The notes: a model not told the origin generated them from the letters alone. DNA of 64,000 nucleotides from Emticicia sp031378345 (GCA_031378345.1 JANNDY010000105.1:13091-77090), one strand, 5' to 3'; shown: positions 33,543 through 42,007, numbered from the stretch's first letter. Numbers and translations: made by a program.

Positions 33543-34742
33543 TTATTTAAAGGCTTGTTCAAAATCAGCTATTAAATCATCAATATTTTCAATACCGACC
33601 GAAATACGAAGCAAATTTTCTGGACTTTTTGAATGAACACCTTCCACCGAAAAACGATGTTCGATAAGGCTTTCCACGCCACCCAAACTCGTTGCATGCT
33701 TGAAAATCTTTAGATTTGAAGCCAAAGCCATTGCTTCTTTTTGTCCGCCTTTCACCAAAACCGACATCATTCCACCAAAACCAGCTACTCCATCTGCACC
33801 AATCATTTGCTTTTTGGCAATTCGGTGATACTCATTAGATTTCAGTCCAGGATAATTTACTTTTTCAATTTTTGGATGATTTTCTAAAAAAACAGCCAAT
33901 TTTATAGCATTTTTGGCATGAACAGGCATTCTGATAGCAAAAGTTGCCAAACTCCTACTCAATAGCCAACAATCAAAAGGCGATGGAACGGCTCCGCCAA
34001 TGGTTTGGAAGGAACGCAAAGCCCCTCCAAGAAACCCCTCCCCGACCCTCCCCGAAGGGGAGGGAGAAAAAAGCTCCCCTCCCTTTTGGGGAGGGGTCGG
34101 GGGTGGGGTTATCACACACCCACCCAAAATATCCGAATGACCACCAAAATATTTGGTGGTTGAATGCATAATTAAATCTACACCATACTCAAAAGGTCTT
34201 GTAAAGAAAGGCGTTGCCCAAGTATTATCGCAGGCTACGAGAATGTTTTTTGCATGGGCAATTTTTGTAACTGCCTGAATATCAGTGATTTTCAAACTTG
34301 GATTCGACGGAGTTTCTATCCAAATCAATTTAGTGTTTTTCTTAATTGCTCGCTTAATTGCACTCAAATCGGTCATATCAACTTCCGTGCAAGTGAGTCC
34401 GAAATTGGCATAAAGGGTATCAATAATTACCTTTGTATTATAATAAATATCATCGGGCAAAATTACGTGGCTTCCAGCACCCAACGAATGAAAAATACTC
34501 ATCGTTGCAGCTTGTCCAGAGGCAAAAGCAATGGCTTCGCTGCCACCCTCAAGTGCAGCTAATTTTTCTTCCAAAGCTCTACGATTTGGGTTGGATGCTC
34601 GGGTATAAATATCTCGACCTTCTACCAAACTGCCATCTTCAGCTCGTTCAAAAGTTGTAGAAAAAGTAATTGGCGATACAACGGCCCCTGTTGTAGCATC
34701 GCCATGATTTCCTGCATGAATTGCGAGAGTTTCGAGTTTCAT
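33543..34742 (-). CDS. Cys/Met-metabolism PLP enzyme (cystathionine gamma-synthase/lyase-like) with a palindrome insertion
   Basis: 399 residues from the ATG at 34742 (MKLETLAIHAGNHGD). The PLP lysine is K197 in HSTTKYFGGHSD, and DNTWATPFF and GGAVPSPFDCWLL are family motifs. Members make or break cystathionine, or use O-acyl homoserine with sulfide; the sequence alone does not choose. Residues about 213-241 (PPPTPPQKGGELFSPSPSGR and what follows) are absent from normal family members. They are translated from a 78-bp GC-rich palindrome at 34033-34110, inserted in frame right after the DILGGCVI strand. Family length without it is about 370-380. Confidence 0.9.
   Translation of the reverse strand: MKLETLAIHAGNHGDATTGAVVSPITFSTTFERAEDGSLVEGRDIYTRASNPNRRALEEKLAALEGGSEAIAFASGQAATMSIFHSLGAGSHVILPDDIYYNTKVIIDTLYANFGLTCTEVDMTDLSAIKRAIKKNTKLIWIETPSNPSLKITDIQAVTKIAHAKNILVACDNTWATPFFTRPFEYGVDLIMHSTTKYFGGHSDILGGCVITPPPTPPQKGGELFSPSPSGRVGEGFLGGALRSFQTIGGAVPSPFDCWLLSRSLATFAIRMPVHAKNAIKLAVFLENHPKIEKVNYPGLKSNEYHRIAKKQMIGADGVAGFGGMMSVLVKGGQKEAMALASNLKIFKHATSLGGVESLIEHRFSVEGVHSKSPENLLRISVGIENIDDLIADFEQAFK
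34033..34110. repeat. 78-bp GC-rich palindrome inserted inside a PLP enzyme gene
   Basis: AACCCCTCCCCGACCCTCCC at one end and GGGGAGGGGTCGGGGGTGGG followed by GTT at the other are near-complete inverted repeats around CTCCCCTCCC and GAGGGAG. Length 78 is a multiple of three, so the frame of the host gene is kept. Similar GC-rich words occur upstream of asd (1732) and in the ccmB/ccmC gap (46118). Confidence 0.85.
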
Positions 34743-34850
34743 TTTGTAATTTTGCGTTTTATTCAACTTTACAAATATAAGAAAATAGTCTATATTTTAA
34801 TAAAAAGGTGCAGACAATGGTGATTTGAATAGATTTAGTAAAATATTATT

Positions 34851-34888
34851 CGCTCATTCACTACATTCGCTCATTCACTCATTGCATT
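34851..34888. repeat. GCTCATTCACT repeats upstream of argB
   Basis: TTCGCTCATTCACTACATTC and GCTCATTCACTCATTGCATT repeat the unit CGCTCATTCACT. Related words precede the argE-like gene (35757-35810). They sit where a promoter or leader would be. Confidence 0.6.
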
Positions 34889-34889
34889 A

Positions 34890-35678
34890 ATGAAGCAAAA
34901 ACTCAATATCATCAAAATCGGTGGCAATGTCATTGATAATCCACGTTCTTGTAAGCAATTTTTAGAAGATTTTTCGGCGTTGAAAGATGCTAAAATTTTG
35001 ATTCATGGTGGAGGAAAAATTGCCACTAAAATTGCTGTAAAACTTGATGTTGAAACAAAAATGGTGGACGGCAGACGCATCACAGATTTGCCTATGTTGG
35101 AAGTTGTTACGATGGTTTATGGCGGACTTGTAAATAAGCAAATTGTAGCACAATTACAGGCTTTGGGCTGCAATGCTATCGGTCTGACAGGTGCAGATGG
35201 TGGAGTGATTTTGGCAAAAAAACGTCCTGTAAAAGAAATTGATTATGGCTATGTCGGCGATGTAGAAAAGGTTGATAGTAAGCTGATTACGGTTTTTTTA
35301 GAGAACAATCTGACGCCAATTTTTGCCCCTTTGACCTACGACAAAGAAGGAAATATACTCAATACAAATGCCGATACTCAAGCCTCTTCCGTGGCTGTGG
35401 CAATGGCTGGAGATTTTGAGGTAAATTTGATTTATTGTTTCGAGAAAAAAGGCGTACTTTCTGACCCCGACGACAATGATTCTGTTATTCCAAAATTGAC
35501 TCCTGCACTTTATGCCGAGTATAAAGCTTCGGGCGTAATTAATGCAGGAATGATTCCAAAATTAGACAATGCGTTTGCAGCTTTGCAACGTGGCGTGTCG
35601 AAAGTAATTATTTGCCATGCCGACGAATTGAAACAAGCCGTTGCCGAAGGTACAAGAGGAACGCAGATTATTATGTAG
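34890..35678 (+). CDS. argB: Acetylglutamate kinase (or succinylglutamate kinase)
   Basis: 262 residues. The N-terminal IIKIGGNVID and LIHGGGKIATKIAVKL (the GGG phosphate loop), DGRRITDLPMLEVVTMVYGG and NTNADTQASSVAVAMAG are amino-acid kinase motifs of ArgB. The gene lies just before an M20 deacylase, so the pair covers two arginine steps. In Bacteroidota the acyl group may be acetyl or succinyl; this cannot be told here. The 72 bases to the next 5' frame hold repeat words. Confidence 0.9.
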   Translation: MKQKLNIIKIGGNVIDNPRSCKQFLEDFSALKDAKILIHGGGKIATKIAVKLDVETKMVDGRRITDLPMLEVVTMVYGGLVNKQIVAQLQALGCNAIGLTGADGGVILAKKRPVKEIDYGYVGDVEKVDSKLITVFLENNLTPIFAPLTYDKEGNILNTNADTQASSVAVAMAGDFEVNLIYCFEKKGVLSDPDDNDSVIPKLTPALYAEYKASGVINAGMIPKLDNAFAALQRGVSKVIICHADELKQAVAEGTRGTQIIM

Positions 35679-35711
35679 GCAGTCGGCTTTCAGCAAGCGG
35701 CTGTCGAACTA
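35679..35711. repeat. CGGCTTTCAGC repeat after argB
   Basis: GCAGTCGGCTTTCAGCAAGC and GGCTGTCGAAC resemble the CCGAAAGC-type repeat between feoA and feoB (47270-47383) in the opposite orientation. Confidence 0.45.
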
Positions 35712-35756
35712 AAAAATAGATAAAATTATAGAAGTATTGAGTTAAAGTAAGTGAAA

Positions 35757-35810
35757 ATAATTCACTCATTCAATATCCATTGCGGCACTCAATCGCTCAT
35801 TCACTCATTA
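35757..35810. repeat. CATTCACTCATT repeats before the argE-like gene
   Basis: AATTCACTCATTCAATATCC, then CACTCAATCGCTCATTCACT and CATTA. Translating this region would add 22 residues to the next protein, but the real ATG is at 35817. Confidence 0.6.
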
Positions 35811-35816
35811 AATTCT

Positions 35817-36896
35817 ATGCTTCAAAATTCAGATTTAGTCAAAACACTTACAAAAGATGCCATTGAGCTATTGAAAGATTTAATTCAAACCGAATCTTTT
35901 AGCAAGCAAGAAGATGGCACAGCCGCTATTCTCGAAGAGTTTTTTCGAGAAAGAAATATTCCTTATCGCCGTAACAAAAACAATATTTGGGCAAAAAATA
36001 AGCATTTTGATGCCTCAAAACCTACGGTTTTGCTCAATTCTCACCACGATACCGTCAAGCCAAATCCTTCGTGGACACTCAATCCATTGAACCCCTTGGT
36101 GAAAGAAGGCAAACTTTTCGGACTTGGCAGCAATGATGCTGGGGGCTGTTTGGTGTCGTTGATTGCTACTTTTTGTTATTTTTATTATAGAAATGACCTC
36201 AAATATAATGTTGTGATGGCGGCAAGTGCCGAAGAGGAGATTTCTGGACGTGATGGACTCGAAATTTTAGTGCCTGATATGCCCGAAATCGAATTTGCTA
36301 TCGTGGGCGAACCAACATTGATGCACTTGGCAGTTGCCGAAAAAGGGCTTTTAGTTTTGGATTGCATCGCTCACGGAAAATCGGGTCATGCTGCTCGTGA
36401 TGAAGGAGAAAATGCTCTCTACAAGGCAATTAAAGACATTTCGTGGTTTCAAAGTCATAAATTTGCTAAAGTTTCGGAGAGTTTGGGACCAATAAAAATG
36501 AGCGTTACGATGATAAATGCAGGTTCGCAGCACAATGTTGTGCCAGATACTTGCAAGTTTACGGTCGATATTCGAGTAACAGAACAATATACTTTGGAGG
36601 AAATTACTGACGTGGTAAAGCAAAATATCGAAAGTGAAGTTGTGCCTCGTTCGATACGCCTTCGTCCGTCGAGTATTCCGATGGAACACCCGATTGTGCA
36701 AGCTGGCATTTCGATGGGGCGAGAAACCTATGGTTCGCCAACGACTTCCGACCAAGCCTTGCTTGATTGTCCGTCTTTGAAAATGGGGCCGGGAGATTCG
36801 GCTCGCTCGCATACGGCAGACGAATATGTGCATTTGTACGAAATTGAAGAAGGTATTGAAATGTATATCAAAATGCTTGAAAAGGTGATATTATGA
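35817..36896 (+). CDS. M20-family deacylase, ArgE-like (N-acetylornithine or N-acetylcitrulline deacetylase)
   Basis: 359 residues from the ATG at 35817 (MLQNSDLVKTLTKDAIELL). Metal motifs HHDTVKPNPSWT and GLGSNDAGGC, the catalytic EE in AASAEEEISG, GEPTLMHLAVAEKG and the terminal SARSHTADEYV are M20 hallmarks. After argB this is probably the arginine-pathway deacylase; several Bacteroidota deacylate N-acylcitrulline rather than ornithine. Its stop overlaps the start of the next gene by 4 bases (ATGA). Confidence 0.85.
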   Translation: MLQNSDLVKTLTKDAIELLKDLIQTESFSKQEDGTAAILEEFFRERNIPYRRNKNNIWAKNKHFDASKPTVLLNSHHDTVKPNPSWTLNPLNPLVKEGKLFGLGSNDAGGCLVSLIATFCYFYYRNDLKYNVVMAASAEEEISGRDGLEILVPDMPEIEFAIVGEPTLMHLAVAEKGLLVLDCIAHGKSGHAARDEGENALYKAIKDISWFQSHKFAKVSESLGPIKMSVTMINAGSQHNVVPDTCKFTVDIRVTEQYTLEEITDVVKQNIESEVVPRSIRLRPSSIPMEHPIVQAGISMGRETYGSPTTSDQALLDCPSLKMGPGDSARSHTADEYVHLYEIEEGIEMYIKMLEKVIL

Positions 36897-37336
36897 ATAT
36901 AATTTTCTACATTTTAGCTTTTTTGTGTGGCGTTACCAACAGCACGCAGTCTGGCGTAAATGCCGAGTTGCGGAGGTCAATCAATAATCCAATTTATGCA
37001 GCTATTATTTCTTTTGCATCGGGCTTATTAGCCTTGATTTTGATAACACCGTTTTTCAAAGAATCGGTACCGACAATGGCAACCTTAAAATCATTGGAAT
37101 GGTGGAAACTAACGGGCGGAGTTTTAGGAGCTTTTTTCGTAACAACCGTTATTTTGAGTGTTCAGAAAATCGGTTCGGCAAATATGATTTGTTTAATCGT
37201 GGCAGGGCAATTATTGACTGCCATGCTACTCGATCATTACGGGCTTTTGGGCTTTAAATTACATCAAATGAATACTTGGAGAGTTGCTGGCGGCCTGCTG
37301 ATTGTAGCAGGCGTTTATCTAATCGTTAAGAATTGA
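36893..37336 (+). CDS. YdcZ-like (DUF606) DMT membrane protein
   Basis: 147 residues with five hydrophobic segments. MNIIFYILAFLCGVTNSTQS with SGVNAELRRSINNPIYAAII is the characteristic first half of DUF606, and GSANMICLIVAGQLLTAMLL and WRVAGGLLIVAGVYLIV the second. The family belongs to the drug/metabolite transporter clan; its substrate is unknown. It overlaps the argE-like gene by 4 bases and the convergent waaA gene by 18. Confidence 0.8.
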   Translation: MNIIFYILAFLCGVTNSTQSGVNAELRRSINNPIYAAIISFASGLLALILITPFFKESVPTMATLKSLEWWKLTGGVLGAFFVTTVILSVQKIGSANMICLIVAGQLLTAMLLDHYGLLGFKLHQMNTWRVAGGLLIVAGVYLIVKN

Positions 37337-38650
37337 ATTCACAACCAACATCACTTTTTCAGTAGCTCCAATATTACTCAAAACATAGTTTCGGCAAATG
37401 GCTGAAACTATGTTTTTTTTGTTTTTATTTTCGTATAACTCATTGACTATCAACACTATATCCTCATTTGAATTTACAGAAAAAGCTCCACCCAATTGAA
37501 TCAAATTATTTGCTTCTTGAAATTTTTGATAGGATTTATTGCCAAAGAAAATAGGCATTCCGAAGGTAGCAGCTTCCAAAATATTGTGCAATCCTTTTCC
37601 AAATGAGCCTCCAATAAATGCAAAATCGGCATATTGATAAAGCGACGAAAGCATACCAATATTGTCAATAAAAAGCACTTGAAAATCGGACAATTGTGTA
37701 TCGTTTTTTACTTCTGAAAAACAAATACTTTTGAGCTGAATTTGCTTTTGCCAAGCACTAATTTCTTCTTTATGAATTTCGTGCGGAGCAATAATAAAAG
37801 CAAGTTCCGACTTAAATTCATTCATAAAAGGAATCAAAACTTCCATGTCGCTTTGCCATGCCGAACCAACAATAAATACTTGCCGATTTGCCTTGAAATT
37901 TTCGGCAACTTCAACATTCTTTTTAGTAGCAACAATATCCTTTACACGGTCGAAACGGGTATCTCCTGCCAACGTAATTGCCTGAATATCAATACTTTGC
38001 AGTAAATTAAAAGATTCTTGATTCTGCACTAAAATATGATCAAATTGCTTCAAGACTTCTCGATAAAAACCTCCATAAGATTTGAAAAATAATTGATTTG
38101 GACGAAAAATTGCCGAAAATGAAATGACAGGAATTTGATGTTTTTTGAGTTCGGATAGATAATTTCTCCAAAACTCATATTTTACAAAAAAAGCAATCGA
38201 AGGCTGCACGATTTCTATGAATTTTTGAGCATTTTCGGGCGTGTCGGCTGGTAAATAAAAGATGAAATCTGCACCTGCATAATTTTTTCTCACCTCAAAA
38301 CCCGAAGGAGAAAAGAAAGTCAAAAGGATTTTATAAGTAGGATATTCTTTGCGAAATGCTTCAATGACTGGTCGCCCTTGTTCAAATTCTCCCAAAGATG
38401 CACAATGAAACCATGCAAGCGAAGCCGAACCACGGTTGGTGACCGAAGCCGAACCACGGTTGGTGACCGAAGTCGAAGCACGATTGGTGAGCGAAGTCGA
38501 AGCATGGTTGGTGAGCGAAGTCGAACCAAGCTTTTCAAAAATGCCTTTTCTACCATCAATCCAAAGTTTTGCTTTTGGGTTGAATGGAGCTAAAAGCCTG
38601 ATAATCAGTGTGTAACAATGAATAGAGAGGTTGTAAAGTTGCTTGAGCAT
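37319..38650 (-). CDS. waaA: 3-deoxy-D-manno-octulosonic acid (Kdo) transferase with a tandem-repeat insertion
   Basis: 443 residues from the ATG at 38650 (MLKQLYNLSIHCYTLIIRLL). The first helix is a membrane anchor. WIDGRKGIFEKL, WFHCASLGEFEQGRPVIEAF, FVKYEFWRNYL and GGSFGKGLHNILEAATFGMP are Kdo-transferase motifs. Residues about 43-79 (TSLTNHASTSLTNRAST...) come from 4.7 copies of a 24-bp tandem repeat at 38419-38531, placed exactly between the anchor region and the strand that leads to the donor/acceptor site. It attaches Kdo to lipid A. The 3' end overlaps ydcZ and carries its terminator. Confidence 0.9.
   Translation of the reverse strand: MLKQLYNLSIHCYTLIIRLLAPFNPKAKLWIDGRKGIFEKLGSTSLTNHASTSLTNRASTSVTNRGSASVTNRGSASLAWFHCASLGEFEQGRPVIEAFRKEYPTYKILLTFFSPSGFEVRKNYAGADFIFYLPADTPENAQKFIEIVQPSIAFFVKYEFWRNYLSELKKHQIPVISFSAIFRPNQLFFKSYGGFYREVLKQFDHILVQNQESFNLLQSIDIQAITLAGDTRFDRVKDIVATKKNVEVAENFKANRQVFIVGSAWQSDMEVLIPFMNEFKSELAFIIAPHEIHKEEISAWQKQIQLKSICFSEVKNDTQLSDFQVLFIDNIGMLSSLYQYADFAFIGGSFGKGLHNILEAATFGMPIFFGNKSYQKFQEANNLIQLGGAFSVNSNEDIVLIVNELYENKNKKNIVSAICRNYVLSNIGATEKVMLVVNSILND
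37381..37420 (+). terminator. Terminator of the ydcZ-like gene, inside waaA
   Basis: AAACATAGTTTC (37381-37392) and GAAACTATGTTT (37404-37415) form a 12-bp perfect stem followed by T. It lies within the last codons of waaA on the other strand, where it is also coding. Confidence 0.75.
38419..38531. repeat. 24-bp tandem repeat inside waaA
   Basis: Four full units and a partial one: GCGAAGCCGAACCACGGTTG+GTGA (38419), CCGAAGCCGAACCACGGTTG+GTGA (38443), CCGAAGTCGAAGCACGATTG+GTGA (38467), GCGAAGTCGAAGCATGGTTG+GTGA (38491), then GCGAAGTCGAACCAAGC. Each unit is eight codons, so copy number can change without shifting the frame. Confidence 0.9.
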
Positions 38651-38747
38651 TGTTTGGTTTTTGTGCAAAGATACATCAGGAACGAAAACTTTGTATTTTT
38701 GTTTTTTTAGAAAAAAATACTACTTTCGTATAGAATAAACTGAAGAA

Positions 38748-39020
38748 ATGAGAACTGAAAGCCAACACTATATTGATAGACTTAAAGACTGCAAAAACCT
38801 CTCAGAAAGAAGAATTGTAAATGATGAGTTTAGCTCATATTATAAAAATTTAGACGAAAACGGCAAAAAAGAACTAAAACCCTATTTCGATAATTTGAAA
38901 AATAAAATTCATCAAAAAATTGAAAAATTAGATATTTTAGCTAATAAAGCCGAAAGTATTTTGGCAAAATATCAGGTTGTGGAGGAGTGGGATTTCAAAC
39001 TTGAATTTACGATCTTTTAA
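38748..39020 (+). CDS. Small helical protein of unknown function
   Basis: 90 residues, MRTESQHYIDRLKDCKNLSE at the start. Strongly charged and helical (KIHQKIEKLDILANKAESIL), probably a coiled coil, with no signal or membrane segment. The ATG is preceded by an AT-rich stretch. It runs convergent with the NACHT gene and overlaps its 3' end by 14 bases (39007-39020), so the two may share termination. Family not recognised. Confidence 0.55.
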   Translation: MRTESQHYIDRLKDCKNLSERRIVNDEFSSYYKNLDENGKKELKPYFDNLKNKIHQKIEKLDILANKAESILAKYQVVEEWDFKLEFTIF

Positions 39021-41703
39021 ATAATTCTGGTTTTAATTCTCTTAGCCTTTTTTCGATATCCTCATTTAAACCTCGACAATTATATAATGAACGTACTTTT
39101 ATTAATTGACTTTCTTCAATATCCGCACCCTCTAAATCTGCATTTGACAAATCTGCTCCTGACAACTCTGCTCCTGACAAATCTGCTCCTGACAAATCTG
39201 CGTATCTTAGATTTACATTTGTTAAATCTGTATTCGCTAAATTACAATTTAATAGTGAGGATAGATATAAATGTGTTCCTATAAGTAAGGAATTATTAAA
39301 GTTTACTTCATAAAAATCTTTTATATAAAATATCAAATTACTCAAATCCAAAAAACATAAACAAGAAAACCCTAAAACGTTATCCCCATTCTTCCGTTGA
39401 GGTTGTAAAGTTGAAACCCATTCACCAAATCCCTCTGGGGTGGGTGAGTTTATTTTAGAAACAATTTGGGTATTGTTCGCACAGGCGGCGTGTAAAACCA
39501 ATAAAGCCTCACTTGCATTTCTGGCTAAACTAATTTCCTCCTTATGAGGTTTTCGTGGCTCTAACATTGGCATACCATGCTTTAGCATATACGAAAGTAG
39601 TTTTGCCAAATTTTGCTGCCAAATAGCTACCTTTTCTTTAGATTTTTCTTTTATTTCATCTTTTATAAATTCAAACAAATACCCATCAATGGCTGTTGAA
39701 CTTGTTATTTCCATCCACTTTTTTAGTGCTTCCTCCTCACTCCAACCTTTATCGTATTCTCTAATTTTTAATTCAATTTCATCTGACATTCTTTCGAGCT
39801 GTTTTACTAACCTTGTGGCAGTCAGGTATTCACCAAAGCTTTTATGGGTAAATTCAAAGGTTTTATCTCCATCACTAAATCCTTGTTGTCTAAAATAAAA
39901 AGCTGTAAGTAAGCGTAAAATCCCTTTCTCTGCCTCCTTCTCAAACTTATCCATTAAGGGCTTTAAGTTACTACGGTTGATATGGTTTTCAATACGCTTG
40001 ATAGAGGTTGTTCGGGTATCGCCCCCATGCCAAGCGGAGATAGCTATTTCTTCCAAAATTCTTGTAAAGTCTATTAAATTTAGCCCTTCTATTTGCTTAT
40101 GTTCATGCCCTTCATAGGCTCGCTCATGTACACCCTCGATTAAATCTTTATAAATATCATTGAGATTTGTTTCTTTTGAAAAAGCAATTTTCCCTCTTTT
40201 TAAACTCAACGCAACCAAATAATTGAGCAAGGGTTGGGCTGTAATTTCATTCAATCGGTCTAAATTTAGTTGGTCAGGTAAACCCTTATAAGTAATACCT
40301 TTTAGCTTTCCATATTTTACCCACCAATCATTCCGTTGGTCAATTTGTAGAATTGCTTGCTTTTCATCTATATATTCGTGTTTTTCATAATCATTTAGAT
40401 AATATGGCAAGAAGTGAATTATATGCTCAGATAGCCTAAATTGAGAAGTATTTGCTTGAATGGCTAATTCTCTACCTGCAATCAAAAATAAAACCTGAAT
40501 GTTATTATCACGATTGAGGTTTTTACTCAATGAATCAAGGGTTGTTACAAAATTATGAGCAATTTCTGTGGCATACTTACCTTGCTGAGAAAGCTCATCT
40601 AAGCCATCGAATACAATCAATAATTTGTCTTTACTTTCTTTGGGAGAAAGAGGATTAAAAGAAAACTGAATATCTTGGTTTAATGCTACAAATTTTCCAA
40701 TAGCATCCATAATGTCTGATTGTAAATCAAACAAATGAAGTGGAACAAATAAGACTTTTATTGCTTGCTTTGAAGCAACCGAAGCACTCCAAATTTTTGC
40801 AAAAGAAGATTTTCCAGAACCTGGTCCGCCACTAATAAATTTAATACAATGCTTAGATTCGCTTGTATTTACCCATTTATCCAACTCATCACTTACAAAA
40901 AAAGGGACTTTCTTATAGATTTTGTTAGCGTCGGAATGAATCCTTTCACTAAGTTCTGAATCCTGTTCTTTATCTACATATTGTTTGTAATAACCTCTTG
41001 ATGGAATATAAATTTGGCTCAAACCAAAAGACTCACCAAATACAGGTTCGTTGATTTGTTTTTCTAAAAAAGCATTATACCGCTGCCATTCTAATTCTCG
41101 GTTTGCTGCAATAGTAAAAGGGGTATCAGTTTTCTGTAAAATTGCATTGTATTCACTCGGATTGCTTCTCCATTCATCATTGAGAGCCATTATGAAGTAT
41201 GCGGGCAAACGATTGGCAACATTTTGGGCAGAAGCATTATCTAAACCAAAGTATTGAAGCCATTGCTTAAACGATTCAGCAAAATCTGCCAGAAACGTAA
41301 TATTTCGAGGATTTTTAAAAGATTCTGAGCTGATACTAAGCTCTTTTGCTTCTAAAACTTCATTCAGGCTATCTAAAAACTTTACATAATCGTCATCATC
41401 ATATAGTTCTTCTTTTTCTTGTAATTCAGGTTTGAATTGATTCCTGCTTTCAGTTGCTAAATTATGGGCAGCATTAACTATTGCTTTGATAAGCAAGCGA
41501 TATGCCAAACCGCTTGTATCGCTTTTCAAATCTAAAGCATTGAAAACATCAAAAAGCTCTTTTACGCCACTTTTTATATCTTTTGCAACAAACATTGTTG
41601 CTGATTTTCCAAGAGCAATAAATAGTTTTTTGAAATCTATTTTTAAGATTCTATTGTACCAAACGAGTGGTTTTTTTACAGCCACCAATGTTGTGTTTTC
41701 CAT
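39007..41703 (-). CDS. NACHT/STAND ATPase with C-terminal pentapeptide repeats
   Basis: 898 residues from the ATG at 41703; the frame is open to 41751 with another possible start. Residues about 1-280 are a helical domain I do not recognise. Walker A GGPGSGKSS (292-300) and Walker B LLIVFDGLDELS (362-373) with the downstream arginine (AGREL) fit NACHT. Residues about 380-800 are helical. Residues about 830-880 hold pentapeptide repeats (NLRYADLSGADLSGAELSGA). STAND ATPases of this kind are often anti-phage sensors, but no nuclease or TIR effector is visible in the chain. It is flanked by repeats (41799) and a small unknown gene. Confidence 0.85.
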   Translation of the reverse strand: MENTTLVAVKKPLVWYNRILKIDFKKLFIALGKSATMFVAKDIKSGVKELFDVFNALDLKSDTSGLAYRLLIKAIVNAAHNLATESRNQFKPELQEKEELYDDDDYVKFLDSLNEVLEAKELSISSESFKNPRNITFLADFAESFKQWLQYFGLDNASAQNVANRLPAYFIMALNDEWRSNPSEYNAILQKTDTPFTIAANRELEWQRYNAFLEKQINEPVFGESFGLSQIYIPSRGYYKQYVDKEQDSELSERIHSDANKIYKKVPFFVSDELDKWVNTSESKHCIKFISGGPGSGKSSFAKIWSASVASKQAIKVLFVPLHLFDLQSDIMDAIGKFVALNQDIQFSFNPLSPKESKDKLLIVFDGLDELSQQGKYATEIAHNFVTTLDSLSKNLNRDNNIQVLFLIAGRELAIQANTSQFRLSEHIIHFLPYYLNDYEKHEYIDEKQAILQIDQRNDWWVKYGKLKGITYKGLPDQLNLDRLNEITAQPLLNYLVALSLKRGKIAFSKETNLNDIYKDLIEGVHERAYEGHEHKQIEGLNLIDFTRILEEIAISAWHGGDTRTTSIKRIENHINRSNLKPLMDKFEKEAEKGILRLLTAFYFRQQGFSDGDKTFEFTHKSFGEYLTATRLVKQLERMSDEIELKIREYDKGWSEEEALKKWMEITSSTAIDGYLFEFIKDEIKEKSKEKVAIWQQNLAKLLSYMLKHGMPMLEPRKPHKEEISLARNASEALLVLHAACANNTQIVSKINSPTPEGFGEWVSTLQPQRKNGDNVLGFSCLCFLDLSNLIFYIKDFYEVNFNNSLLIGTHLYLSSLLNCNLANTDLTNVNLRYADLSGADLSGAELSGADLSNADLEGADIEESQLIKVRSLYNCRGLNEDIEKRLRELKPELFKRS

Positions 41704-41798
41704 AGAGATAGTACTTACATTTATATTTTCCTCCAAAATTAATAAAATCACTAAGAATTAAAAGGGTATTTGAGTTTTTTGTGGGGTGGTGGGGTTTT

Positions 41799-41917
41799 TA
41801 CATCCCCCGTCCGACTGCGTCAGGACACCCCCTTCAAAGGGGGAATTATTTCACGAGTACAAAATTCCCCCTTTGAAGGGGGCAGCCTGACTGGCGAAGC
41901 CGTCGGCGGGGGATGTA
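41799..41917. repeat. 119-bp imperfect palindrome between the NACHT gene and pcrA
   Basis: TACATCCCCCGTCCGACTGC...CACCCCCTTCAAAGGGGGAA and TTCCCCCTTTGAAGGGGGCA...CCGTCGGCGGGGGATGTA are arms of one large inverted repeat around ATTTCACGAGTACAAA. The GC content contrasts with the surroundings. The remaining ~180 bases of this 300-base gap hold the pcrA promoter and nothing else I can name. Confidence 0.8.
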
Positions 41918-41980
41918 ATTACTACAAAAACAAACAAAATCTCAATTCTCCATTTATGATGCTTTTTGATAATATACTGT

Positions 41981-41988
41981 TAAATTTG
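41981..41988 (+). promoter_or_regulatory. Candidate -7 box for pcrA
   Basis: TAAATTTG, matching TAnnTTTG, 19 bases before the ATG at 42008. The start lies close, so the leader would be short. Confidence 0.45.
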
Positions 41989-42007
41989 CAGTCCAAAAAA
42001 GAATTGA

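Noticed and set aside
38419..38531. Possible CRISPR array
   Set aside because: The units are directly adjacent without unique spacers, only 24 bp, and keep the coding frame of waaA. No cas genes are nearby.
38320..38593. Repeat-rich proteins on the other frames of waaA
   Set aside because: They are only the tandem repeat translated in alternative frames; waaA itself explains the region.
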